A DNA stretch of 38,171 nucleotides from VAXT01 sp035318925 (GTDB lineage Bacteria > Actinomycetota > Thermoleophilia > Gaiellales > Gaiellaceae): positions 1 through 38,171 of the forward strand of contig DATHDS010000020.1 of assembly GCA_035318925.1 (NCBI GenBank). Reading direction: 5' to 3'. The position numbers and the translations under genes were made by a program. The number at the start of each line of letters is the position of its first letter. Within the stretch, counting starts at the first letter, position 1. The notes beneath the pieces are model-generated. The model ran no database searches and had not been told where the DNA came from. It worked only from the letters and a program-made list of their open reading frames with translations. Shown in pieces: positions 6,953 through 14,363 of this stretch.

Positions 6953-7246
6953 CTAGTCGCCCCAGTCGAAGTCTCGCGAACGGCCCCAGAGGGTGTCCTC
7001 ATCCTGGGGCTGCTCGGGCTGCGGGGCAAGGTTCGCCAGCTGCTCGGCGGGGATGGACTCGTCGCCGTCCATCGTCTCCTCGATCCGCGCCTGCTCTTCG
7101 GTCTTGAAGAGCGGGTGATTCTCGAATGGGTCCTCGGTCTCGTACTTCTCGATTGGCATGTCGGACTCGAGCTCCGAGTTGCGGCGCTTGAGCTCGAGAT
7201 GCTCCTGTATGACGTTGGCGAAGACGGAAGGCGTCTCTACCGGCAT
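6953..7246 (-). CDS. Small acidic hydrophilic protein, unknown
   Basis: 97 residues starting at ATG 7244-7246 with a near-perfect AGGAGG ribosome-binding site about 7 nt upstream. The frame extends further upstream but without any comparable start. The protein is highly charged, with no membrane segment: MPVETPSVFANVIQEHLELK, then an Asp/Glu/Pro-rich stretch with LWGRSRDFDWGD at the C-terminus. The N-terminal VFANVIQEHLELKRRNSELE could form a short coiled coil. The strong ribosome-binding site suggests abundant expression. No family is recognised. Confidence 0.65.
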   Translation of the reverse strand: MPVETPSVFANVIQEHLELKRRNSELESDMPIEKYETEDPFENHPLFKTEEQARIEETMDGDESIPAEQLANLAPQPEQPQDEDTLWGRSRDFDWGD

Positions 7247-7307
7247 TCGGCCCTCCTGGGTCGGTAGGTCGCTTAACGGGTGGTCGCGGATTGTAACGTA
7301 GTCCCGC

Positions 7308-9098
7308 TCAAGCGCCCAGGCGAGCGGCCTGTACGTCGGGCTGGTCCGGGCCTTTCGCCGTGGCAATCCGGTCTTTGCCGGCCCGTTTTGCCCTGTAGAG
7401 AGCGGCATCCGCGGCGGCCAGGAGCTCGCTCGTGCCCCCTCGGCCGGCGAAACCGACGACGCCGAAGCTGGCGGTCGAGACGATGTGCTCGCCGCTCGGG
7501 GCAAGGACGACGCGCCCCGCAAACTCGCGGCGGATTCGCTCGGCGACCCGTGCGCCTCCGTCCTCGTCCGTGCCCGGCAGGACGACGACGAACTCCTCGC
7601 CGCCCCAGCGGCTCGGGAGGTCGATCTCGCGCACGCTCGCCCTCAGGGCATCCGCGAACTCGCGCAGCACCTTGTCGCCGGTGGGGTGTCCGTGTGCGTC
7701 GTTCACGGCCTTGAAGTCATCCAGGTCGGCGACGATGACCGCCAGCGGTTGGCCGAGGCGCTTCGCGCGGGCGAGTTCCCGCTTCAACGCGTCCTCGCAC
7801 GGGCGACGGTTTGCAAGGCTGGTCAGACCGTCGACGAGCGCCTGGCGCTGCACGGCTCGGTGCAGGCGGGCATTCCCGACCGCGATCGCGGCGTGACCCG
7901 CCAGCCAGTTCGCCGTTTCCGCCTGCTCCTGCGTGAACTCGTGGCCCGAGAGGACGAGCGTCCCGAACGTCTCCTCTCCTGCGGTCACCGGCAACTCGAG
8001 TTTCGTCGCACCGGCGTCCGGATCGCCCTTGCGCACGGTCTCGCCTTGCTCGCCGACGAACACGGCTCCAAGCGCGCCCGTCGACTCGACGGCCGTCTCG
8101 ACGAACACTCGGAGCAGCTCGCCCGAGTCGTGCGTGGCCGAGAGCGCCTCGCCAAAGCGCATGGTGGCGTCACGGAGGCGACGGCGCTCCTCGTCGAGCT
8201 CACGCCGCCGCTCCTGAAGCTCGTCGGCCATCTCGTTGAAGGCAGCGCCGAGCCGGGCGAATTCGTCCCCGCCCTTGATCTTCACTCGACGGTCGAGCCG
8301 GCCGTGCGCGATGTCGTTCGCGGCGCCGGCGAAGCGGCTGAGCCTGCGCACGATCGATCGCCCCTCGAAGTACGCGATCAGGATCAGCAGGATGAGCGTG
8401 ATCAGCATCGTCAGCGCCACCCGCTTCTGGATCGAAGCCGTGGCGCTATCGATCGCGCTCTGAGGCGTAAGGATCAGGATCCGGGTCCCTTGCGGGGCGC
8501 GCAGCGACTCGGACTGAACGGCTCGGTAGCGCGTGCCGCCGAGCTCGACCGACTCGCTGCGGCCGGGTTGAAGCAGGGCCGTTGCGCCCAGGGGCCCGGC
8601 TCCGGCGGCGATGCGCCCTCGTTCGACGAAGGTAATTCGCTGGTCGGGATCGAGCCCGGCCCGCCGCTCGAGACTGCGCGCAAGCTTCGTGTCGATCGGC
8701 AGGGCCGCAATCACCTCGGCGAGACCGCCTCGTGGACCGCGAACGGAGACGACGCGTGTCGCAGCGCCGGTGGGCGTCTGGCCGACGGTCAGTCGACCTG
8801 CATCGACACGAACGTTCGGCACCCCTCTGACGATCCGTGAGAGCGCCTTACGGTCCTGCGCGAGCAAGGCTCGTTGCAGGTCCCGCCTGCTCGCGATCGT
8901 GACGGCGGCGCGCTGTGTGCGGCCGAGGTCGTCCTCATAGCCCACGACGGCGGCGCGCAGGCCTGACTGGAGCATGGCGTCGACCCGGCGCGTCTCGCTC
9001 TTTCCGGCGAGCGTGTGAAAACCCTGGAAAGCAGCCACAAACGGGAGCAGCGCGGCCAGCGCGAAGTACGCTGTGAGCCTGACCTTGAAGCTTCCCAT
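7308..9098 (-). CDS. Membrane sensor diguanylate cyclase (extracytoplasmic sensor-HAMP-GAF-GGDEF)
   Basis: 596 residues from ATG 9098. Three ATGs are in tandem, and AGGGGG at 9105-9110 gives correct 6-nt spacing only to the last of them. Order: TM1 (~5-25); a ~200-residue extracytoplasmic sensor; TM2 (~227-244, LTMLITLILLILIAYF); HAMP (~245-300); a Glu/Arg coiled coil; a GAF-like domain (~310-415); GGDEF (~425-580). The active-site loop is GGEEF (499-503), and an RxxD inhibitory site (REID, 490-493) lies five residues before it, so the enzyme should make c-di-GMP and be feedback-inhibited. DDFKAVNDAHGHPTGD supplies the other conserved nucleotide-binding residues. The input ligand is unknown. 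It is divergent from the Pro/Lys-rich protein at 9173 with about 74 bp between start codons. Confidence 0.92.
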   Translation of the reverse strand: MGSFKVRLTAYFALAALLPFVAAFQGFHTLAGKSETRRVDAMLQSGLRAAVVGYEDDLGRTQRAAVTIASRRDLQRALLAQDRKALSRIVRGVPNVRVDAGRLTVGQTPTGAATRVVSVRGPRGGLAEVIAALPIDTKLARSLERRAGLDPDQRITFVERGRIAAGAGPLGATALLQPGRSESVELGGTRYRAVQSESLRAPQGTRILILTPQSAIDSATASIQKRVALTMLITLILLILIAYFEGRSIVRRLSRFAGAANDIAHGRLDRRVKIKGGDEFARLGAAFNEMADELQERRRELDEERRRLRDATMRFGEALSATHDSGELLRVFVETAVESTGALGAVFVGEQGETVRKGDPDAGATKLELPVTAGEETFGTLVLSGHEFTQEQAETANWLAGHAAIAVGNARLHRAVQRQALVDGLTSLANRRPCEDALKRELARAKRLGQPLAVIVADLDDFKAVNDAHGHPTGDKVLREFADALRASVREIDLPSRWGGEEFVVVLPGTDEDGGARVAERIRREFAGRVVLAPSGEHIVSTASFGVVGFAGRGGTSELLAAADAALYRAKRAGKDRIATAKGPDQPDVQAARLGA

Positions 9099-9172
9099 CA
9101 TCATCCCCCTAAAGTGACGGCGCTTGCGGCCGATACGTCCTATGCACATTGTCGGCACAAAAGGGGCGAAAC

Positions 9173-9823
9173 GTGAGGCCGACCTTCATACAGCTTGTCA
9201 TTGGATTCGTGCTCGCGGCAGCCGTTTCGGCGTCGCTTGTCCTTCCGGGCAGAGTCTTGATCGCCAGGGAGCCCCCGATTCAGCTGATCGCTCTTCCTCG
9301 GCCGACCGCACCCGTTGTCGTCGAGGCGGCTCCGCTTCCTCGACCGCGACTGCGCCCGGCTCCGCAGCCTCCTCCGCCTCCTCCGGCTGAGCCGCGGACG
9401 CCCGCTCCGTCGCCGGTCGCTCCGTCGTCCGCAGTTTCACGACCGCGGCCCCGGCCGCAGAGCCGTGTACGCCCCGTCCGCCCTTCCCAGCCGAGCCCCA
9501 CAGACGATCAGTCGCTGTCCACGCTCGGCGTGAGCTCGTCTGCGCCCGAGCAGGCCGACAAGGACACGAAGCCGAAGAACGAGAAGGGCCAGAAGACGAG
9601 CCCGGCAGGGACGAAGAAGCCGAAGACGGAAAAGCGCCCGAAGGCGAAGGCGAGCCCCCGCCCGGCAAAGACGAAGCAGCCGAAGGGGCCGAAGGCGCGT
9701 CCCCACCCCGGAGCGCCGAAGAAGCCGAAGCGGCCGAAGGCCGGGCGCAAGGAACAGACAGACGGCCGTGGCCGCTCGAGCCGAGCCGAAGGCCACGCCC
9801 ACGGCCATCACAAGCCGCACTGA
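9173..9823 (+). CDS. Membrane-anchored Pro/Lys-rich protein, unknown
   Basis: 216 residues from GTG 9173, with GGGG about 7 nt upstream. One N-terminal hydrophobic segment (FIQLVIGFVLAAAVSASLVL) is followed by ~50 residues very rich in Pro/Arg, a short Ser/Asp stretch, then ~100 residues of Lys/Pro repeats (KPK, RPKAKA, KKPKRPKAGRK). The tail is His-rich (HAHGHHKPH). The composition predicts a disordered, strongly basic extension of the kind that binds anionic wall polymers or nucleic acid. The His-rich end could bind metal. No domain is recognised. It shares an intergenic region with the diguanylate cyclase. Confidence 0.6.
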   Translation: MRPTFIQLVIGFVLAAAVSASLVLPGRVLIAREPPIQLIALPRPTAPVVVEAAPLPRPRLRPAPQPPPPPPAEPRTPAPSPVAPSSAVSRPRPRPQSRVRPVRPSQPSPTDDQSLSTLGVSSSAPEQADKDTKPKNEKGQKTSPAGTKKPKTEKRPKAKASPRPAKTKQPKGPKARPHPGAPKKPKRPKAGRKEQTDGRGRSSRAEGHAHGHHKPH

Positions 9824-9839
9824 CGACTAGGATGCGGGC

Positions 9840-10025
9840 GTGGCTCGCTTCCGCCGGGTGTTTACGCGCAAGATGGGCCCCGTCGGGGCCGTCTTGACGA
9901 TAATCGACATCTGGCGCCGCATCCCCCCGAAGCACCGCCGGCGCATCGTCTCCCAGACGAGAAAGCACGGCCCGCGGATCGTCAAGGCCGCCGTGAAGCA
10001 CCAGCAGCGCCGCCGCCGCCGGTAG
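9840..10025 (+). CDS. Small strongly basic protein, unknown
   Basis: 61 residues from GTG 9840 with TAGGA 8 nt upstream. It is rich in Arg/Lys (MARFRRVF at the start, HQQRRRRR at the end), with one short hydrophobic stretch (GPVGAVLTIIDIW). It could be a nucleic-acid-binding or membrane-surface peptide. It is followed at once by two perfect hairpins. The codon pattern fits the neighbourhood, but no family is recognised and it could be non-coding. Confidence 0.45.
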   Translation: MARFRRVFTRKMGPVGAVLTIIDIWRRIPPKHRRRIVSQTRKHGPRIVKAAVKHQQRRRRR

Positions 10026-10048
10026 GTCCCGGGCCACGGGCCCGGGAC
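10026..10048. terminator. Perfect 10-bp hairpin with ACG loop
   Basis: Arms GTCCCGGGCC and GGCCCGGGAC separated by ACG. It lies directly after the stop of the small basic gene and abuts a second perfect hairpin. The core GGGCCACGGG is shared with the hairpin at 6924-6949. Confidence 0.65.
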
Positions 10049-10077
10049 TCGCGCAAAGTGCTTCCCACTTTGCGCGA
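10049..10077. terminator. Perfect 12-bp hairpin, tandem with the previous one
   Basis: Arms TCGCGCAAAGTG and CACTTTGCGCGA around loop CTTCC, starting on the base after the first hairpin. It is followed by CCAAAAG on the plus strand. With the first hairpin it separates the plus-strand genes from the convergent 2-oxoglutarate dehydrogenase gene, about 115 bases before that stop codon. The 115 bases between hold nothing else I can identify. Confidence 0.65.
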
Positions 10078-10192
10078 CCAAAAGCACGGCTGCCGTGGAA
10101 CGACAGCTCGACAGGCACCCCGTTTGCGCGATCGTTGACGTGCGCTGTTGAGCGACGCGCACGTTCGCGAGGTACTTCGCTACGCCCTCGCG

Positions 10193-13135
10193 CTAGGAGG
10201 ACGCGGGTTCCAAGACGTCGCGCACGATTTGCTCTTGCACGCGCGCATGCGAGGTTGGATAGCCCTCGCTCGGGCTCGCGCGCCACGGGCGGCCCACGTA
10301 GTGCAGCGGGCGGCCGGCGACGATCTCCTCCAGCCGGTGCCGGATCGGGCGCCACGCGCCCATGTTCTGCGGCTCCTCCTGGGCCCAGACGACTTCGGCG
10401 AGCCTGGGATAGGAGGCGACGAGGCGCGCGGCCTGCTCGGTCGGGAACGGGTAGAGCTGCTCGATCCGCGCGACCGCGATCGTCGGCGCCTGGGCCCGCA
10501 GCTCGTGGCCGACGATGTCGTAGTAGATCTTGCCCGAGGTCAGCACGAGCTTCGTCACGCGCTCGCGGTCGGCGCTCGGGTCGTCGAGAACCGGCTCGAA
10601 GCGGCCCTGAGCGAGCTCGGCCAGGGTCGACCCCGCTTCCTTGAGCCGCAGTAGCCCCTTCGGCGTCATCACGACGAGCGGCCGGGCATTCGGGTCGAGC
10701 GCCTGCCGGCGCAGCAGGTGGAAGAACTGCGCCGATGTGGTCGCGTTGACGATCCGGATGTTCTCCTGCGCGGCCAGCTGGAGGAAGCGCTCGAGCCGGG
10801 CGCTCGAGTGCTCCGGCCCGTTGCCCTCGTACCCGTGCGGCAGCAGCAGCGTCAGCCGGGACGTCTGGCGCCACTTCGCGAGCCCCGAGACGAGGAACTG
10901 GTCGACGATGATCTGCGCACCGTTGATGAAGTCGCCGAACTGCGCCTCCCAGATGACGAGCGCCTCCGGGGCCGTCACCGAGTAGCCGTACTCGAAACCG
11001 AGGGCGGCGTACTCGGAGAGCGGTGAGTTGTACGCCTCGAAGGATGCGGCCGCCTCCGACAGGTGCTTGATCGGAGCGTGCTGGGCGCCGGTGTGCGCGT
11101 CGTGGAGGACGAGGTGGCGATGGGAGAACGTTCCCCGCTCGGTGTCCTGGCCGGTGAGGCGGATCGGGATGCCCTCCACGAGCAGGCTCGCGAAGGCGAG
11201 CGACTCGGCCTGGCCCCAGTCGATGGCGCCCGTGTCGAGCGCGTCGATCCGCCGGTCGAGCATTCGCACGAGCTTCGGGTTGACGGTGAACCCCTCCGGG
11301 ACGTGGACGAGCTCGGCGGCGAGCTCGCGCAGCCGTTCCGCCGGCACTCCCGTCTCGACGGTCGCCTCGGCGGCGATCGGCGTGTCCTCGCCGTGCGCGG
11401 CCTGCGGGAGCGACGAGAGGGACGTCTTGAGCGTCTCGTGCGCGGCGCGCATCCGGTCCTGCATCTCTTCGACCAGCCGCTCGGCTTCTTCCGCCGGGAC
11501 CTCGCCCGACCCGGCCAGCTGCTGCGCGTAGAGGGTGCGGACGCTCGGATGGCCCGCGATCCGCTCGGTGAGCAATGGCTGCGTGAACGCTGGCTCGTCA
11601 CCCTCGTTGTGACCGTGGCGCCGGTAGCCGACGAGGTCGACGACGACGTCGCTGCCGAAGCGTTGCCGGAACGCGTTCGCAAGCCGGATCGCGGAGATCG
11701 CTGCCTCGGGATCGTCGGCATTGACGTGGATGATCGGATTGTCGAAGCCCTTCGCCAGGTCGCTCGAGTACCGCGTCGAGCGCCCGTCGGCGGGGTCGGT
11801 CGTGAAGCCGACCTGATTGTTCGCGATCACGTGGAGGGTGCCACCGGTCGTGTAGCCGATCAGGCGTTGCAGGTTCAGCGTCTCGGCGACGACGCCCTGT
11901 GCCGGGAACGCCGCGTCGCCGTGGATGAGGATGGGCTGCGCCACTGCCGGGTCGTGCTCGCCGACGCGCGAGGAGCGGTCGGTCTGCTCTGCCCTCGTGA
12001 TCCCCTCGACGACCGGGTCGACTGCCTCCAGATGGCTCGGGTTGGCCGCGAGCAGGACCGTGGCCTGCCCCGCGTGGGTGGTACGGCGCCCAACGGCGCC
12101 GAGGTGGTACTTGACGTCGCCGCTTGCCCCCTCCGCCGTCACGGCGACGGCCTCGATCGTCCGCTCGCCCTCGAACTCGCGCAGGATCTCCTCGTAGGGG
12201 CGGTCGATGATGTGGGCGAGGACGTTCAGGCGGCCTCGATGCGCCATGCCGATCACGATCTCGTGCGCGCCTGCCTCCGCTCCGAGCTCGACGGCCTCGT
12301 CGAGCATCGGCACGAGCACGTCGAGGCCTTCGATCGAGAACTGCTTCTGTCCGAGGAAGGCACGCCGCAGGTAGTGCTCGAAGACCTCGACCTGGGTCAA
12401 CTGCTCGAGCAGCCGCCGGCGTTCCTCGGTCGAAAGCGGCTGCCGGTAGCGGCCGGTCTCGATCGCCTGCCGGAGCCAGACACGCTCCTGGTGGTCGGAG
12501 ATGTGCTCGATCTCGTAGGCGATCGTCCCGCAGTAGGTCTCCTCGAGCTTGGGCAGGACGTCCGCGAGCGTCTCTCCTTCGAACCCAACCCGGAGCACGA
12601 AGGCCGGAACCTGGGCCTGGAGCTCGGGCGTCAGTCTCGGGACGAGCCGCTCGGGCTCGAGCGCCGGGTCGCCCACGGGCTCGGAGCCGAGGGGATCCAG
12701 GTGCGCGGCCAGATGCCCGTGCATCCGGTAGGCCTTGACGAGGGCCATCGCAGCCGCGACGGCGCCGAGCAGCGTCTGGTCGGTCTCCGCGGCAGGCGAA
12801 GCCCGCTCGGCGAGGGCAGGCTCGGCGGCCGGAGCCTCCTGCGGAACTGGGGCTGGAGCCTCGGCTGTAGGCGCGGATGGAGCGTCACCGGACGGCGCGG
12901 CTGGAGCCTCGGCCGGAGGCGCGGGCGGTGCTTCCGCTGCGGGCGGAGCGCCGTTCTCCTCGCGCAGCGTCGCCAGCAGCCGGGCGAGGCCGGGCAGAGA
13001 CTCCGCCAGCCCGGTGTCACCGCTCTCGAAGAGCGCGCGCCATTCCTCGGGCACTGCCTCGGGGTTCTCGAGGTACTGCTCGAGCAGGCCCTGGGCGTAG
13101 CCCACGTTGAGTCCGTCGACATCGCGCACGCTCAT
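10193..13135 (-). CDS. sucA: 2-oxoglutarate dehydrogenase E1 component
   Basis: 980 residues from ATG 13135 (GTG 13138 directly precedes it). It carries out thiamine-diphosphate-dependent decarboxylation of 2-oxoglutarate in the TCA cycle, passing succinyl to the E2 lipoyl domain. Seen: the N-terminal peripheral-subunit segment (YAQGLLEQYLENPEAVPEEWRALF); an Ala/Pro-rich linker (~63-118); HRGRLNVL (~300); the ThDP/Mg2+ motif GDAAF ... NNQVGFTT (~407-446); YRRHGHNEGDEPAFTQP; and the C-terminal transketolase-like pyrimidine domain. The length matches E. coli SucA (about 930) rather than the ~1230-residue E1-E2 fusion (Kgd/OdhA) of mycobacteria and corynebacteria, since no acyltransferase domain is present. 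E2 and E3 genes are not in the window. The gene appears monocistronic. Confidence 0.95.
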   Translation of the reverse strand: MSVRDVDGLNVGYAQGLLEQYLENPEAVPEEWRALFESGDTGLAESLPGLARLLATLREENGAPPAAEAPPAPPAEAPAAPSGDAPSAPTAEAPAPVPQEAPAAEPALAERASPAAETDQTLLGAVAAAMALVKAYRMHGHLAAHLDPLGSEPVGDPALEPERLVPRLTPELQAQVPAFVLRVGFEGETLADVLPKLEETYCGTIAYEIEHISDHQERVWLRQAIETGRYRQPLSTEERRRLLEQLTQVEVFEHYLRRAFLGQKQFSIEGLDVLVPMLDEAVELGAEAGAHEIVIGMAHRGRLNVLAHIIDRPYEEILREFEGERTIEAVAVTAEGASGDVKYHLGAVGRRTTHAGQATVLLAANPSHLEAVDPVVEGITRAEQTDRSSRVGEHDPAVAQPILIHGDAAFPAQGVVAETLNLQRLIGYTTGGTLHVIANNQVGFTTDPADGRSTRYSSDLAKGFDNPIIHVNADDPEAAISAIRLANAFRQRFGSDVVVDLVGYRRHGHNEGDEPAFTQPLLTERIAGHPSVRTLYAQQLAGSGEVPAEEAERLVEEMQDRMRAAHETLKTSLSSLPQAAHGEDTPIAAEATVETGVPAERLRELAAELVHVPEGFTVNPKLVRMLDRRIDALDTGAIDWGQAESLAFASLLVEGIPIRLTGQDTERGTFSHRHLVLHDAHTGAQHAPIKHLSEAAASFEAYNSPLSEYAALGFEYGYSVTAPEALVIWEAQFGDFINGAQIIVDQFLVSGLAKWRQTSRLTLLLPHGYEGNGPEHSSARLERFLQLAAQENIRIVNATTSAQFFHLLRRQALDPNARPLVVMTPKGLLRLKEAGSTLAELAQGRFEPVLDDPSADRERVTKLVLTSGKIYYDIVGHELRAQAPTIAVARIEQLYPFPTEQAARLVASYPRLAEVVWAQEEPQNMGAWRPIRHRLEEIVAGRPLHYVGRPWRASPSEGYPTSHARVQEQIVRDVLEPASS

Positions 13136-13178
13136 CACGTTCGTTCTACCACTCGAACCCCCTGCGGGGGCGCTCGTA

Positions 13179-13448
13179 TTAGTAGATGGGGCGACTGAGG
13201 ACTACTGCGATCATCATCCCGGCGAGCCAACCCAGCGTTGCGAAGGCGACGGCGGCCCCCGCGAGCTTCGAATGACGGTCGCCGGCCAGAGCGGCCGCGA
13301 TCAGGGCGACGAGGATCGCGAACGGGCCGAGCCGGACCGGCCGGTAGACCAGCGCGATCGCGCTCGCCGTCATCGAGATCGCAGCCAGGAAGCCGGCTGC
13401 GATCTCGGCCGGAGTCTGGCGATCGTCCTCGAAGGGTGCGCTGCTCAT
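13179..13448 (-). CDS. Small integral membrane protein, unknown
   Basis: 89 residues with a hydrophilic N-terminus (MSSAPFEDDRQTPAE) and about three hydrophobic segments: IAAGFLAAISMTASAIALVY, GPFAILVALIAAALAG and AGAAVAFATLGWLAGMMIAVVL. The start ATG 13448 overlaps the stop of the upstream small gene by 4 nt, so the two are coupled. It lies 43 bp upstream of the sucA start. No function is assignable. Confidence 0.7.
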   Translation of the reverse strand: MSSAPFEDDRQTPAEIAAGFLAAISMTASAIALVYRPVRLGPFAILVALIAAALAGDRHSKLAGAAVAFATLGWLAGMMIAVVLSRPIY

Positions 13449-13693
13449 CGCGCATTCCTCAGGCCGACACGCTGGGTGATGCGCGCCTCGCGGCGGACGG
13501 GGCCGCCGTGCGATCCGGGGCGCGGCCGCCGGCGCCGAGGAGGCGTGTGTGGGCCGGACGTGAGCGGAGCCTTCACCCGGGCGCCCTCGAGCGGCCTGGG
13601 TTCCGGCTCCGCCTTGATCGCCCAGTAGCAGACTCCGGCCAGATAGAGGATTGGCAGCTTCAGGATGAGCATCATGAACAGAAGCTCGACCAC
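13445..13693 (-). CDS. Small single-pass membrane protein, unknown
   Basis: 82 residues from GTG 13693. One N-terminal membrane segment (LLFMMLILKLPILYLAGVCYWAI) is followed by a basic Pro/Arg-rich cytoplasmic or external tail. It is the first gene of a pair with the small three-segment membrane protein (stop and start overlap by 4 nt). A TACACT -10-like element lies 6 nt before the start codon, so the mRNA is probably leaderless. No family is recognised. Confidence 0.6.
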   Translation of the reverse strand: MVELLFMMLILKLPILYLAGVCYWAIKAEPEPRPLEGARVKAPLTSGPHTPPRRRRPRPGSHGGPVRREARITQRVGLRNAR

Positions 13694-13699
13694 GCCGGA

Positions 13700-13720
13700 A
13701 GTGTAAGCGAGCCGGCTCGC
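13700..13720 (-). promoter_or_regulatory. -10 element TACACT and 14-bp palindrome
   Basis: On the minus strand the perfect palindrome GCGAGCCGGCTCGC (13720-13707) is followed by TACACT (13705-13700), 6 nt before GTG 13693. The palindrome could be an operator for the small membrane-protein pair, or part of the 3' end of the NlpC/P60-like gene that stops at 13728. It has no loop, so it is a weak hairpin. Confidence 0.35.
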
Positions 13721-13727
13721 GGCGTCT

Positions 13728-14363
13728 TCACTGCCAGTAGAGCCTCCTGACGCCGGTGTAGTCGGGGTTACCGCGGTAGGTTCGGGCCCACGTCCCCGTG
13801 CCGCAGGCTTCGCACTTCGCTTCGATGATCCGGTCCTGGTTATAGGCCGTGTTGGCCCAATAGATCATCCCGATGTGGTTCGTCGAGGCAAAGGCGTCCA
13901 TGTAGACCGTGCTCGCCTTCGCCACGGTGATGTTCGGTGCGCCGGCGCCGGATTTGAAAGCGGCCGCCGAATACGGGCCGTGCACGTTCTGCAGCCAGTA
14001 GTGGTAACGGAACCCCGCGTCGCTCGTCTCGGAGCGCTCGAGCCAGGACTTGAACGTGAAACCGGAGCAATCCGGGCCTTCACCGCGCGTGTTCGGGTCC
14101 CTCGGTGGATCGCCCGGGGAGTCGTCGACGTTGTTGTTGTTCCAGCAGCCGCCTCCCCACTGGTAGCCCTCGGATGCCGCGACGTAGGCATAGAGACGAG
14201 CGTCCGAACGCCTGACCCGGGCGACGTTTTCCCACTGGTTGTTGCAGCCCCATGTGAAGTTCGTGTGGTAGGCGCCGGCCGGCGTCCCGAAGGCCAGCAG
14301 GACAAGGGTCAGCCCTCCGACGAGCCCGGGGACAAACCTCAGAAGCTTCGTACGCGATGTCAT
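13728..14363 (-). CDS. Secreted NlpC/P60-like (CHAP-like) cysteine hydrolase
   Basis: 211 residues from ATG 14363 with GGAGG 6 nt upstream. A clear signal peptide (VGGLTLVLLAFGTPAGA, cut near residue 31) is present. The mature part has a papain-like NlpC/P60 arrangement: YAYVAASEGYQWGGGCW, catalytic C99 in GPDCSGFTFKSW, H163 in TNHIGMIYW and a third polar residue near IIEAK (E181). Several extra Cys residues (40, 73, 184, 187) could form disulfides outside the cell. Family members cut peptidoglycan stem peptides. The start overlaps the stop of the upstream propeller gene by 4 nt, so the two form one operon and likely act together at the cell surface. Confidence 0.8.
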   Translation of the reverse strand: MTSRTKLLRFVPGLVGGLTLVLLAFGTPAGAYHTNFTWGCNNQWENVARVRRSDARLYAYVAASEGYQWGGGCWNNNNVDDSPGDPPRDPNTRGEGPDCSGFTFKSWLERSETSDAGFRYHYWLQNVHGPYSAAAFKSGAGAPNITVAKASTVYMDAFASTNHIGMIYWANTAYNQDRIIEAKCEACGTGTWARTYRGNPDYTGVRRLYWQ

